NCBI GenBank assembly: GCA_938045615.1
Contig: CALIBC010000179.1
Span: forward strand, 1-64,000
Length of the DNA stretch: 64,000 bases
Reading direction: 5' to 3'
Source: an uncultured Clostridia bacterium
GTDB lineage: Bacteria > Bacillota > Clostridia > Peptostreptococcales > Anaerovoracaceae
This document shows positions 32,827-42,433 of the stretch, in pieces. A program made the translations under genes and the position numbers. The notes under the pieces were generated by a model that was not told the DNA's origin, did no database searches, and saw only the letters and a program-made list of their open reading frames with translations. Numbering within the stretch: the stretch's first letter is position 1; every line of letters begins with the position of its first letter.

Positions 32827-35800
32827 ATGTGGACCAAAGAACAAAGTCAGACTATAGATCAGAGGGGCAAAAACATACTGGTTTCGGCGGCGGCGGGCTC
32901 GGGAAAGACCGCCGTGCTTGTGGAACGCATAAAAAAGATGGTCACGGAAGAGGGTGTTGCCATAGATTCCATGCTTATAGTTACTTTTACCAAGGCCGCT
33001 GCATCGGAAATGAAAGAAAAAATAAGAAGGGCTCTTTGCGAGAAGGTAAGGGAAAATCCGAAGCTTCAAAAACAGCTTGACATATTGCCGAGAGCCAATA
33101 TAAGCACATTTCACTCATTTGCGCTCGATGTGATAAGGCATTTTTTCTACAAGGTGGATCTTGACCCTGATTTTTCCGTGTGTGACGAGGCGCAGAGCGC
33201 CGTCATAAGAGAAGAATCGTTGGATGAGCTTTTTAGGGGTTATTATGAAAAATTCGAACCGGATTTTGTCCGCCTACTCGACTGGTATGCAAGCGAGAAA
33301 AACGATGATGCGGTGAGAACCATAGTCAGGGATCTTTATACAGCACTGATTGCTATGCCTGAACCTTTTGAAACGCTGCAGGAAAAAATCGACCAACTGA
33401 TCATGGACGATGAAGATTTCAAGAAAACCGATGCCTATGCCTTTATGAGCGATGCGGTGCATGCCGACCTGCATGAGATAAACAAAAACATAGAAAAAAT
33501 GAGTGATATGCTTGAGGAGAACGAACTTCCTTTGCTAAGAAAAAAACTTGAGATTCAGCAAACTTTTTTTGCGGAACTTTTGGAGAAAGCGAAAAAAGGG
33601 GAAACAGATGAAATCTGTGAGCTTATCGGCAAGGCGCCCGCAATACGTTTGGTTGCGACAAAAAATGAAAAGGAAAAATACGGTGAGATAAAAGGCAGGC
33701 TTGATGTCTACAGGAAAAGAAACAGCAAGCTGATTTCCGAAATGAGAGAGAGTTTTTTTTCGGAAAGCATGCCGCAAATGCTTGATTCTCTGCGGAAAAC
33801 GTATCCGATCGCTCAGACTCTGCAGAAAATGACGATGAATTTCCACGAAATTTTTTCCCGAAAAAAGAGAGAAAAGAAGCTGATGGATTTCGGCGATATA
33901 GAGCAATTCTGCTTTAAAATACTTAAAGAGGGTGACGCCTCGCAGTACTATGAAAACAGATTCAAACACATTTTCATCGACGAGTATCAGGACACAAATG
34001 TGATTCAGGAAGCGATAATAGAGAAAATTGCGCGCAAAGACAATCTGTTTATGGTAGGTGACGTTAAGCAGAGTATATATAAGTTTCGTCTTGCAGAACC
34101 TGAGATCTTCATGGATAAATACAAAAAATACGCCGGAGGGACAGATGAGAATTCCATCAAGATAGATTTAAACAAGAATTTCAGAAGCGATCCTGCTATT
34201 CTGCAGTGGATAAACGATAGATTCAAGAATATCATGCATGGTTATACCAAACAGGTCTACCTTTATCCGGGCAATCCGTGCCAAGAAAAGCTGTCCTTTG
34301 TGCCGGAGACAAGGATCATAGACACAGGTGAAATCAATTACGCAAGCGAAGACACAAATGAGTCGCAAGACGGTGCGGCAGAGAGTGCGAAGCCGGCACA
34401 GGACATCGAAAAAAACGGTGCGGACGAAGCCATAAGAGAAATGAAAGCCGTTGAAATAGAAGCTCTTGAGGTTTGCCGAATTATACATGAGAATGTGGGG
34501 AAAGAGTATGAGACCGTCAAGCTTGTTGACGGGAAAAAGGTACTTGAAAAAAAGAGGATAAGTTTTCGCGATATAGTGATTTTGATGAGGGCGGTTTCCG
34601 GCAACGCACAAATATATTCAGATGCGATGCAGAAGGCGGGGATACCGTGTTATATGGATGATTCGAAGGGATATTTCGACACGATGGAGGTCGGGATTTT
34701 CACGAATCTGTTGCGCCTGATGGATAACAGATATCGGGATATCGAACTCTTAAGCGTACTGCGTTCTGAGATATTCGGATTTAGTACAGGTGAGCTTGCG
34801 GAGATCAGAGCTTGGTTTCCAAAAGGCTCTTTTGCGGATGCGTTCAGCGCCCGGGCCGGAATAGATGACGGGGATAATGATGCGCCGCACGGAGAAGCGG
34901 AGGATCCGCTCACGTCCAAATGCGCCGCCGCAATGGAAAAGTTCATTACGTGGAAGACGTGGGCTTTGTCGCTCCCCATTTCCGATTTTATTTGGAAACT
35001 CCTCATGGAAACGGGATATTACCTTGCAGTGGGTGCGATGCCGGGTGGTGTAAGGCGACAGGCGAACCTCAGATCGCTTTGCGACAGGAGTGAAAAGTTT
35101 GAAGAAAACGGGCAGAGTTCGCTGTATGGCTTCCTGCGTTATATAGAAAACTTAAGCAAGAGAGGAATAGATATCGGGCAGGTCAAACTCGTGGGTGAAA
35201 ACGACGACGTGGTCAGGATCATGACCATACACAAGAGCAAAGGACTTGAATTTCCTGTTGTGATATGCGCGGGAATGGGAAAAAAGCTGAATTACGCCAC
35301 CGCACAGAAAAAAGTGATATTCCACAAGGATATAGGACTTGGGATGTTCATAGAAAATCCCGAAAGCGGTAGCAGAAAAAAATCATTACTCTACAACATA
35401 ATAATGAAGAAAATTCACAGGGAGGAGATAGAGGAGAATATAAGGGTTCTCTACGTCGCATTTACACGGGCAAAGGAAAAACTGTATCTTACGGGGACGG
35501 TCAGTAACGGCGAAAAATATGAGGAAAAAGAGGAGCTTGAGGTAACCGGTGACACTACCTGCCTGTCACTACTGGGAAAAATTCCGGGCAGAGAGATCGT
35601 TCGCGCACAGAATCTTATATTCTCCGATGCATGCGACGGTTGTGAGAATTCGCACATAGTGTCAGAAACATGCGCCGATCCGACATACATAAGTGAAGTG
35701 GAACGCAGGCTTGCCTACGCATACCCGCATTCCGATGCACAGCGGATAAGATCCAAGTATTCCGTCAGCGCTCTAAACAAACGTGCGCATGTGCCGAGTC

Positions 35801-36468
35801 TGTCCATGTCAGGCGGTGCGGAGGACGGTTACGCCGGGGACGAAAGTACTCTCAAAGACGATGCGGTTTCGAGCGGCACGGACACGGGATTTGATTTTGT
35901 GCTCACGACCCCAAAATTTCTGCGGGAAAACATCGAGTTGTCGGCCGCCGAGCGGGGAACGGCATATCACAAGGTGATGGAAAAACTGGACTTTGTCGCC
36001 GCCGGTTCGCAAGGCGTAAATTATATAAAGCGCAGGATAAAAGAACTTTTGGATCGGAAGATAATTACGGAAAATGAAAGTAGTGTCGTAGATATCGAAT
36101 GCATAAAAACCTTTTTTGAATCCAATACGGGCATGCGTGCGATAAAAGCCGCAAGGGAGGAAATGCTCGTAAAAGAACAGCCTTTCAACATGGTGTCGGA
36201 GAAAGACGGTGAGAGAATAATTATTCAGGGAATCATAGATTGTTATTTCAGGGAAAAGGACGGGATCGTGCTGCTCGACTATAAGACGAACAGGGTGAAT
36301 CCGTTGAAATCGCTTGAACAAGAAAAGAAAAGGATCGCGAGTCTATACAGAGAACAGATGAAAATTTACAGAAAGGCATTGCAGGAGGCGACAGGGGTGA
36401 ATGTTAAAAACTCATATCTGTACTTACTCAGCGAAGGTGTGATCATAGAAATGATGCATAAAATGTGA
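32827..36468 (+). CDS. addA: ATP-dependent helicase/nuclease subunit AddA
   Basis: Large subunit of the AddAB complex, which resects double-strand breaks for recombination, the Firmicutes counterpart of RecBCD. The 1213-residue protein has Walker A SAAAGSGKT (residues 20-28), the FIDEYQDTN Walker B/motif II, VGDVKQSIYKFRLAEP (motif III), the TIHKSKGLEFPVV motif V and the C-terminal RecB-family nuclease with LLDYKTN. GGAGGG precedes the ATG and TATAAT lies at 32790-32795. Its usual partner addB is not adjacent: a divergent gpmI lies upstream and nhaC downstream. Confidence 0.94.
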   Translation: MWTKEQSQTIDQRGKNILVSAAAGSGKTAVLVERIKKMVTEEGVAIDSMLIVTFTKAAASEMKEKIRRALCEKVRENPKLQKQLDILPRANISTFHSFALDVIRHFFYKVDLDPDFSVCDEAQSAVIREESLDELFRGYYEKFEPDFVRLLDWYASEKNDDAVRTIVRDLYTALIAMPEPFETLQEKIDQLIMDDEDFKKTDAYAFMSDAVHADLHEINKNIEKMSDMLEENELPLLRKKLEIQQTFFAELLEKAKKGETDEICELIGKAPAIRLVATKNEKEKYGEIKGRLDVYRKRNSKLISEMRESFFSESMPQMLDSLRKTYPIAQTLQKMTMNFHEIFSRKKREKKLMDFGDIEQFCFKILKEGDASQYYENRFKHIFIDEYQDTNVIQEAIIEKIARKDNLFMVGDVKQSIYKFRLAEPEIFMDKYKKYAGGTDENSIKIDLNKNFRSDPAILQWINDRFKNIMHGYTKQVYLYPGNPCQEKLSFVPETRIIDTGEINYASEDTNESQDGAAESAKPAQDIEKNGADEAIREMKAVEIEALEVCRIIHENVGKEYETVKLVDGKKVLEKKRISFRDIVILMRAVSGNAQIYSDAMQKAGIPCYMDDSKGYFDTMEVGIFTNLLRLMDNRYRDIELLSVLRSEIFGFSTGELAEIRAWFPKGSFADAFSARAGIDDGDNDAPHGEAEDPLTSKCAAAMEKFITWKTWALSLPISDFIWKLLMETGYYLAVGAMPGGVRRQANLRSLCDRSEKFEENGQSSLYGFLRYIENLSKRGIDIGQVKLVGENDDVVRIMTIHKSKGLEFPVVICAGMGKKLNYATAQKKVIFHKDIGLGMFIENPESGSRKKSLLYNIIMKKIHREEIEENIRVLYVAFTRAKEKLYLTGTVSNGEKYEEKEELEVTGDTTCLSLLGKIPGREIVRAQNLIFSDACDGCENSHIVSETCADPTYISEVERRLAYAYPHSDAQRIRSKYSVSALNKRAHVPSLSMSGGAEDGYAGDESTLKDDAVSSGTDTGFDFVLTTPKFLRENIELSAAERGTAYHKVMEKLDFVAAGSQGVNYIKRRIKELLDRKIITENESSVVDIECIKTFFESNTGMRAIKAAREEMLVKEQPFNMVSEKDGERIIIQGIIDCYFREKDGIVLLDYKTNRVNPLKSLEQEKKRIASLYREQMKIYRKALQEATGVNVKNSYLYLLSEGVIIEMMHKM

Positions 36469-36597
36469 ATAAAAATAGTAACCATTGTGAACCGTTCGGG
36501 ATACGACAATGAAGCGGATTATTGGGCGTATTGAATATCCTTGTTAGATAAATAACAAAAAAAGCATAAATAGCCGACAATATTTATGGAAATCCGA

Positions 36598-36626
36598 TTG
36601 ACAAAATATAAATTATAGGTTATATT
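36598..36626 (+). promoter_or_regulatory. Promoter of nhaC
   Basis: TTGACA (36598-36603), a 17-base spacer and TATATT (36621-36626), an almost ideal sigma-A promoter about 40 bases before the start. Confidence 0.8.
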
Positions 36627-36667
36627 TTGACTGTAAAAATGAAGAGGAATGAAAGGAGATGTTTATT

Positions 36668-38152
36668 ATGGGAAACGAAACTACCTCTCAAGCCAAACAA
36701 CCTAAGCTATGGCATGCGCTTGCATCGTTCGGTGCGCTCATTGTCGTTATGTCGGTGGGTATTATCCACTACAAGGTTGATCCGCACATTCCGATGTTTA
36801 TCGGAGTGATCGCAGCCGCTGTTGTATCTTTGCTCATCGGGTTCAAGTGGAATGAACTCGAGGAAATGATGATTTCCGGAATCTCAAAAGCAATGCAGGC
36901 AATACTTATCCTTGCAATCGTAGGAATGATGATCGGTGTCTGGTTATTATCGGGAACTATTCCAACAATGATTTATTACGGACTTAAATTGCTTTCACCG
37001 TCAGTATTTCTGATTGCGGCATTGCTGATATGTTCCATCACATCGCTGGCAACGGGTACATCTTGGGGAACTGCGGGAACCATGGGTCTTGCCCTTATGG
37101 GAATCGCACAAGGTCTGGGGATGCCTCTTGGTGTTACAGCCGGAGCAATTCTGTCGGGAGCATACTTCGGCGACAAACTTTCGCCACTTTCCGACACGAC
37201 CAACCTTGCACCTGCCATGGCGGGAACCGATGTATTTACACACGTTAAATACATGCTCAAGTCCACGGCTATCGCATATGTTATTGCGATAGTATTCTTC
37301 GGCGTTTATGGATTTACACATACAGCAGGAGGAAATGCGGACACGTCGCAGGCCGAGATCTTGTCCAAGGGAATTGATGCGGCATTCAACATCAACCCTG
37401 TGCTGTTGCTTCCTCCGATCGTGGTTATCGGGGCTATAGCGCTCAAGGTTCCGGCTATACCCGGAATAACGCTTGGTCTTATCGCAGGTGCCGTACTGGC
37501 GCCTATATTCCAGGGTCAGGGTTTGAACATATTCGATCCTGACACACTCAAGGTGGATCACGTAGGAGCCACGTTTGGTGATGTGCTTTCGATTGCAAGA
37601 AACGGATTCGTCTGCAACACGGACAATGCGGCTCTGAACAAATTGCTCTCCACGGGCGGACTTATGAATATGTCGTCATCGATTTTGATGTCGGTGATCG
37701 CAATGATGTTCGGCGGTATAATGGAAGGCACGGGACAGCTTGCCGTAATAATCAACGGCATAACCAAGATCGTGAAGAGCGGTGCGGGACTTGTTGCCGC
37801 AACGGAAATTACGTGCGTTCTGTCGAATGTGGTAATGCCTGAGCAGTATATATCGATCCTGATTCCGGGAAGAATGTTTGCGCCTGCATACCGTAAGCTG
37901 GGAATCCACCCTAAGTGTCTGTCAAACGCACTGGAGTCTGCGGGTACGGTATCTTCCGCTGCGGTTCCGTGGAATACATGCGGTATGTTCATGTCCACGA
38001 CACTCGGAATTTCGGTATTCACTTACATGCCGTATCTGATATTCAACTATTCAATGATGCTTTCTACGCTAGTGTTGGCTTTTGTCGGGGTAACGGTTAC
38101 CAAGATGACCGCCGAGGAACAGGCAAAAGCCGATGCGGGAGAACTTGTATAG
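36668..38152 (+). CDS. nhaC: Na+/H+ antiporter NhaC family
   Basis: A 494-residue polytopic membrane protein. It has about eleven or twelve hydrophobic segments and the family motifs TGTSWGTAGTMG and SGAYFGDKLSPLSDTTNLAPA, which matches the ion-binding region of NhaC antiporters. These exchange Na+ for H+, or in some members malate/lactate or other organic ions. ATG 36668 was preferred to ATG 36659 because AAGGAG ends at 36658 and leaves no spacing to the earlier codon. It has its own strong promoter and the terminator 38248-38279. Confidence 0.9.
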   Translation: MGNETTSQAKQPKLWHALASFGALIVVMSVGIIHYKVDPHIPMFIGVIAAAVVSLLIGFKWNELEEMMISGISKAMQAILILAIVGMMIGVWLLSGTIPTMIYYGLKLLSPSVFLIAALLICSITSLATGTSWGTAGTMGLALMGIAQGLGMPLGVTAGAILSGAYFGDKLSPLSDTTNLAPAMAGTDVFTHVKYMLKSTAIAYVIAIVFFGVYGFTHTAGGNADTSQAEILSKGIDAAFNINPVLLLPPIVVIGAIALKVPAIPGITLGLIAGAVLAPIFQGQGLNIFDPDTLKVDHVGATFGDVLSIARNGFVCNTDNAALNKLLSTGGLMNMSSSILMSVIAMMFGGIMEGTGQLAVIINGITKIVKSGAGLVAATEITCVLSNVVMPEQYISILIPGRMFAPAYRKLGIHPKCLSNALESAGTVSSAAVPWNTCGMFMSTTLGISVFTYMPYLIFNYSMMLSTLVLAFVGVTVTKMTAEEQAKADAGELV

Positions 38153-38247
38153 AGTACCGGAAACTCTACAAAGTGTCGAAAGACATTTAAAAAAACAGAT
38201 GGTTGCCTTTCGCCTTAAAATTTTTAAGAAGCGGATAGGTTGAAGCG

Positions 38248-38279
38248 AAAAAAGACTGCTGTTTACGGTAGTCTTTTTT
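38248..38279 (+). terminator. Terminator after nhaC
   Basis: AAAAAAGACTGC pairs with GGTAGTCTTTTTT around a short loop and ends in a T run. Confidence 0.85.
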
Positions 38280-38285
38280 GCGTGT

Positions 38286-39680
38286 ATGTCATATAATAGG
38301 GGGAGCGGAAAAAATCGGAACTCACATGAAATACGGAAAGTGGATACAGATTTGAGAATAAAATTATCGGATCACTTTAATAACAGGAGATTGCTTCAAT
38401 ACTCATATCCTACCATCGTCATGTTGATCTTTACATCTATATACATGGTGGTTGACGGGTTGTTTGTGTCAAATTTTGCGGGCAAAGTTCCTTTTGCCGC
38501 CGTAAATTTGATGTTCCCGATGGTGTCTGTGGTTTCCACACTCGGATTCATGGTCGGAACCGGCGGTGGCGCAGTCGTGGCAATGACTTTAGGAGCAAGA
38601 AACAAGAAAAAGGCAAACGAATATTTTTCCTTGTTCGTTTACACTATTTTGGTCTGCGGGTTTGTGATGTCTGTATTGTGCCAGATTTTTCTCAGACGGA
38701 TTGTAGGCGCTCTCGGCGCGAAAGAAGAACTTTTTGAGTATTGCGTGCTGTATTGTCGCATCATTTTGTTATCCGTGCCTTTTTTCATGCTTCAGATCGC
38801 TTTTCAGGTTTTCTTTACGACTGCGGAAAAGCCCAAGCTGGGACTATTTGTGATGGTTGTTTCGGGTGTGACGAATATAGCCCTCGACGCAATCCTGGTG
38901 GGTGTGTTGAAATACGGGCTTGCGGGCGCGGCGTGGGCGACCGTGGCAAGCGAGTTGCTCGGCGGGATAATTCCGATTGTTTACTTTGCGGGAAAGAATG
39001 ACAGCCTTTTGAAATTATGCAAGACGTCGGTCGATTTCAGGGTATTGGGAAGAGCATGCGTTAACGGCGCATCGGAGATGATGAACAATATGTCGACCGC
39101 TATCGTAATGGCGCTTTACAATTTTCGCCTTATGGAGTTTGCAGGTTCAAACGGTGTTGCAACATACGGTGTTCTGATGTACGTCAACTTCATATTTGTT
39201 GCAGTTTTCATAGGATTCGCCGTCGGCACATCACCTATAATAAGCTATCATTACGGAGCCCGCAACAATCCCGAGGTCAAAAATGTACTTCACAGGAGCA
39301 TTATGATAATAGGTATCTTTGCCGTTGTCATGTTTCTGCTGGCGGAGGGCAGCGCGGTATTCATGACAAATACATTTGTGGGATACGATCCCGGGCTCAG
39401 GGAAATGACGCTCGAAGCTTTCAGAATTTATTCCGTGGTTTTCTTGATGAGCGGCTTCAATATATACGCCTCATCTTTCTTTACGGCGCTTGGGAACGGA
39501 ATCGTTTCGGGAATTTTGGCGCTTATGAGATCGCTCGTGTTTCAGGCGATATGCATAATATTGATCCCCGCTGCATTCGGCCTCCATGGAATCTGGATTT
39601 CGCCGGTGGCTTCGGAAGTGTGTGCAACCATGGTGACGTTGTATTTCCTGATAAGAAAGAGGCATGTGTATCATTATTGA
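38286..39680 (+). CDS. MATE family efflux transporter
   Basis: A 464-residue multidrug and toxin extrusion pump with about twelve membrane helices in two similar halves, driven by Na+ or H+. The ends of the first helix pair (PTIVMLIFTSIYMVVDGLF and the following GGGAVVAM region) follow the family pattern. The start is uncertain. ATG 38286 lies inside a possible promoter -10 box region (TATAAT 38292-38297) and has no ribosome site. A GTG at 38340 or TTG at 38352, after CGGAAAG, would give a protein about 20 residues shorter that still keeps the whole membrane domain. Confidence 0.88.
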   Translation: MSYNRGSGKNRNSHEIRKVDTDLRIKLSDHFNNRRLLQYSYPTIVMLIFTSIYMVVDGLFVSNFAGKVPFAAVNLMFPMVSVVSTLGFMVGTGGGAVVAMTLGARNKKKANEYFSLFVYTILVCGFVMSVLCQIFLRRIVGALGAKEELFEYCVLYCRIILLSVPFFMLQIAFQVFFTTAEKPKLGLFVMVVSGVTNIALDAILVGVLKYGLAGAAWATVASELLGGIIPIVYFAGKNDSLLKLCKTSVDFRVLGRACVNGASEMMNNMSTAIVMALYNFRLMEFAGSNGVATYGVLMYVNFIFVAVFIGFAVGTSPIISYHYGARNNPEVKNVLHRSIMIIGIFAVVMFLLAEGSAVFMTNTFVGYDPGLREMTLEAFRIYSVVFLMSGFNIYASSFFTALGNGIVSGILALMRSLVFQAICIILIPAAFGLHGIWISPVASEVCATMVTLYFLIRKRHVYHY

Positions 39681-39728
39681 TGGGCAAGTTGCTTGTTTCT
39701 ATAATAAGTGGTATATTTAATGCGTATC

Positions 39729-39756
39729 CGCCGGAACCCATGTTTGGGAGCCGGCG
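39729..39756 (+). promoter_or_regulatory. Strong hairpin in the thrS leader region
   Basis: CGCCGG (39729-39734) and CCGGCG (39751-39756) enclose a second inner stem ACCCA/TGGG. No T run follows. I looked for a T-box (the AGGGTGGNACCGCG core) and did not find one. Confidence 0.4.
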
Positions 39757-39887
39757 TCCGGCATGCAACCCGACACGGGTAGCGGCACAGGGCTCAATTG
39801 TTTGTTGTTTGGCGCGGAACTTCATTTTGTGGACGGTCTGCGCATATGGGGAGCCTCAAAGGATGGGATTCCCAAAGGAGAGTAGTT

Positions 39888-39986
39888 ATGAAAAGACATA
39901 AATTTTTTGCATGGATGGCTGCGGCTTGCTTTGTTGCCGCGATGTATACGGGATATAATTTCAGGAAATCCGGAAAGAAGAGATGA
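39888..39986 (+). CDS. 32-residue membrane peptide before thrS
   Basis: ATG 39888 is preceded by AAAGGAG at good spacing. The peptide has one hydrophobic helix (about residues 6-22) with basic ends (MKRHK and RKSGKKR). Its stop lies 21 bases before thrS. It is not rich in Thr codons, so it is not a classical attenuator peptide. No family recognised. Confidence 0.5.
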   Translation: MKRHKFFAWMAAACFVAAMYTGYNFRKSGKKR

Positions 39987-40007
39987 ATCTTAGTGCGAGG
40001 TTGAAAA

Positions 40008-42044
40008 ATGATTGTCACATTGAAAGACGGAAGTACAAAAGAATATGACAGACCCATGTCGGCATATGATATAGCCAAAGATATAAGCGAGGGTCTTGCG
40101 CGTGTTGCGTGTGTATGCGAAATCGACGGCAAGGTCTCCGACTTGAGGACGATTATTGACAAGGACAGTACACTCAATATCTTGACTTTTGATTCCGATG
40201 AAGGCAAAAAGGCGTATCGCCACACTTGCTCCCACGTCTTGGCGGAAGCAGTGAAAAATCTGTATCCGGATGCTAAGATGACTATAGGTCCGTCCATAGA
40301 TAACGGATTTTATTATGATTTTGACATGCCTCCGCTCACGAGAGAGGATCTTGACAAGATCGAGTCGGAGATGAAGAAAATCATAAAAAAGGGCAAGAAG
40401 CTTGAGTATTTCACTTTGCCGAGGAAAGAAGCGATCAATCTAATGGAGGAACTCGGCGAACCGTACAAGGTCGAGCTCATAGAAGAACTGCCGGAGGGGG
40501 AGACAATTTCTTTTTACAGACAGGGTGACTTTGTGGAGCTTTGCGCAGGACCGCATTTGATGAGTACAAAACCGATCAAAGCGTTTAAACTCACATCGAG
40601 TTCCGGCGCATATTGGAGAGGCGATGAGCACAACAAGATGCTTACCAGGATTTACGGTACAGCGTTCACCAAAAAAGCCGATTTGGAAGAATACCTGGAG
40701 TATCTGGCGGACATAAAAAAGAGGGATCACAATCGTCTTGGAAGAGAAATGGATTTGTTCACGACGGCGGATGTGCTTGGTCAGGGTCTACCGCTTTTCA
40801 TGCCAAAAGGAACGAAAATAATTCAGAAGCTGCAACGGTGGATAGAGGATGTCGAAGATTATGAGTGGGGATACGTCAGAACGCGCACACCGCTTATGGC
40901 AAAGTCGACTTTATATAAGATTTCCGATCACTGGTATCACTACAAGGACGGAATGTTTGTTTTCGGATACGAAAACAAAGAGGATTTGGACAATGAAGCA
41001 AATGCAGAACGCCAAATACGCGGGCTTGAGGATCTTGCAATGATCGAAAACGATCACGACAGCGATGTGTATGCTCTGCGCCCGATGACATGTCCTTTTC
41101 AATATTATGTTTACAAGGCGCGGCAAAAGAGCTACCGTGATCTGCCTTATCGCATGGGGGAAACATCCACACTGTTCAGAAACGAGGACTCGGGAGAGAT
41201 GCACGGTCTTACCCGCGTGCGCCAGTTTACGATTTCCGAGGGACATCTGGTATGCACGCCGGAGCAGGTCAATGAGGAATTTAAGGGCTGTGTGGAGCTC
41301 GCCAAATATTGCTTGAGCACGCTTGGCCTTGAAGATGACGTCACATACAGATTCTCAAAATGGGATCCTGAGGATCCCGAAAAATATCTCGGCACGGCGC
41401 AGCAGTGGAACACGGTGGAAACGGCGATGAGAGAGATTTTGGATGAGATAGGGCTTGAGTACACCGAAGAATCCGGAGAAGCGGCATTTTACGGACCCAA
41501 ACTTGATATTCAGGCAAAGAATGTCTATGGCAAAGAAGACACCATGATCACCATACAGCTCGACATGTTCCTTGCCGAAAGATATGACATGTATTATATA
41601 GACAAAGACGGATCGAGGAGGCGTCCATACATAATCCATAGAACATCGCTTGGCTGCTATGAGCGAACGCTTGCATGGCTCATAGAAAAGTATGCGGGAA
41701 AATTCCCGACTTGGCTCTGTCCGGAGCAGGTGAGAGTGCTTCCGGTCTCGGAAAAGTATGCAGATTATGCCGGAGAAGTTTACCGTGAGCTTAGAAAAAA
41801 CGGCATTGATGTCACTGTCGACAACAGTGCGGAGAGAGTAGGCTACAAGATTCGGCGTGCAAGACTCGACAAACTGCCTTACATGCTTGTCGTGGGAGCG
41901 CAGGAGGCTGAAGATAGAACGGTTTCGGTGCGTAGCCGTTTTGCCGGTGACGAAGGTATCAAACCGCTTGTCGAATTCATTGACGCTGTAAGCAAAGAGA
42001 TTAGAACAAAGGAAATCAGAAAAGAAGAAAAAGAAGATGAATAG
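40008..42044 (+). CDS. thrS: Threonine--tRNA ligase
   Basis: Charges tRNA-Thr with threonine. The 678-residue enzyme has an N-terminal TGS domain (residues 1-60), the SAD editing domain with HTCSHVLAEA and the YWRGDEHNKMLTRIYGTAF segment, the class II core, and the C-terminal anticodon-binding domain. The usual motif PMNCPxH reads PMTCPFQYY here, and about 30 extra charged residues precede it. The Cys zinc ligand and the later His of SEGH and IHRTSLG are kept. ATG 40008 follows GTGCGAGG. The C-terminus ends in a Lys/Glu-rich tail. Confidence 0.93.
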   Translation: MIVTLKDGSTKEYDRPMSAYDIAKDISEGLARVACVCEIDGKVSDLRTIIDKDSTLNILTFDSDEGKKAYRHTCSHVLAEAVKNLYPDAKMTIGPSIDNGFYYDFDMPPLTREDLDKIESEMKKIIKKGKKLEYFTLPRKEAINLMEELGEPYKVELIEELPEGETISFYRQGDFVELCAGPHLMSTKPIKAFKLTSSSGAYWRGDEHNKMLTRIYGTAFTKKADLEEYLEYLADIKKRDHNRLGREMDLFTTADVLGQGLPLFMPKGTKIIQKLQRWIEDVEDYEWGYVRTRTPLMAKSTLYKISDHWYHYKDGMFVFGYENKEDLDNEANAERQIRGLEDLAMIENDHDSDVYALRPMTCPFQYYVYKARQKSYRDLPYRMGETSTLFRNEDSGEMHGLTRVRQFTISEGHLVCTPEQVNEEFKGCVELAKYCLSTLGLEDDVTYRFSKWDPEDPEKYLGTAQQWNTVETAMREILDEIGLEYTEESGEAAFYGPKLDIQAKNVYGKEDTMITIQLDMFLAERYDMYYIDKDGSRRRPYIIHRTSLGCYERTLAWLIEKYAGKFPTWLCPEQVRVLPVSEKYADYAGEVYRELRKNGIDVTVDNSAERVGYKIRRARLDKLPYMLVVGAQEAEDRTVSVRSRFAGDEGIKPLVEFIDAVSKEIRTKEIRKEEKEDE

Positions 42045-42192
42045 TATTCCCGGAAACGGCGATAAATATTTTATTGCCCGGTGAGAATATTTGTGATAGA
42101 ATACTTGGCGTGACACGGGATATGACCGATGAAATATGCGGATTTCGCATGGATCGGCACGCATTCGGCGCAGTCGATGCGGATCAATGGAT

Positions 42193-42281
42193 GGAGACGT
42201 ATCGAAGTGGTCATAACGAGCTCGACTCGAAATCGAGTTGCCCGAGAGGGCACGTGGGTTCGAATCCCACCGTCTCCGCCA
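42193..42281 (+). tRNA. tRNA-Ser (anticodon CGA)
   Basis: Class II tRNA with a long variable arm. Acceptor strands GGAGACG/CGTCTCC pair fully. The anticodon stem CTCGA/TCGAG holds loop CTCGAAA, giving CGA for TCG codons. The variable arm is TTGCCCGAGAGGGCA and CCA is encoded. Confidence 0.95.
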
Positions 42282-42285
42282 AAAC

Positions 42286-42318
42286 AAAACCTCGCACTTG
42301 CTAAAGATGCGAGGTTTT
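42286..42318 (+). terminator. Terminator of tRNA-Ser
   Basis: AAAACCTCGCA pairs with TGCGAGGTTTT around an 11-base loop. Confidence 0.85.
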
Positions 42319-42357
42319 GTTGTACGTAGGCCTGCAGGAGAAAAAAGGGGCTATAGC

Positions 42358-42433
42358 AGGGCTATGGAACAAAAAGCGTTTGTTGAGGATCAAGCTCGGG
42401 CTATAGGACAAATTTCAAAGTTGATCAAGCTTG
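42358..42433 (-). repeat. Degenerate copy of the lpd 3' end
   Basis: Copy at 42358-42396 (starts GGGCTATGGAACAAAAAGCG) resembles 42398-42433 (starts GGGCTATAGGACAAATTTCA), which includes the stop and last codons of lpd. A third fragment, GGGGCTATAGC, precedes both. Confidence 0.65.

Noticed and set aside
38286..38288. ATG 38286 as a firm MATE start
   Set aside because: No ribosome site and it lies next to a TATAAT box; kept only as the outer limit of the frame.
39798..39887. Longer frame ahead of the 32-residue peptide
   Set aside because: No ribosome site for the upstream ATG, while AAAGGAG directly serves ATG 39888.
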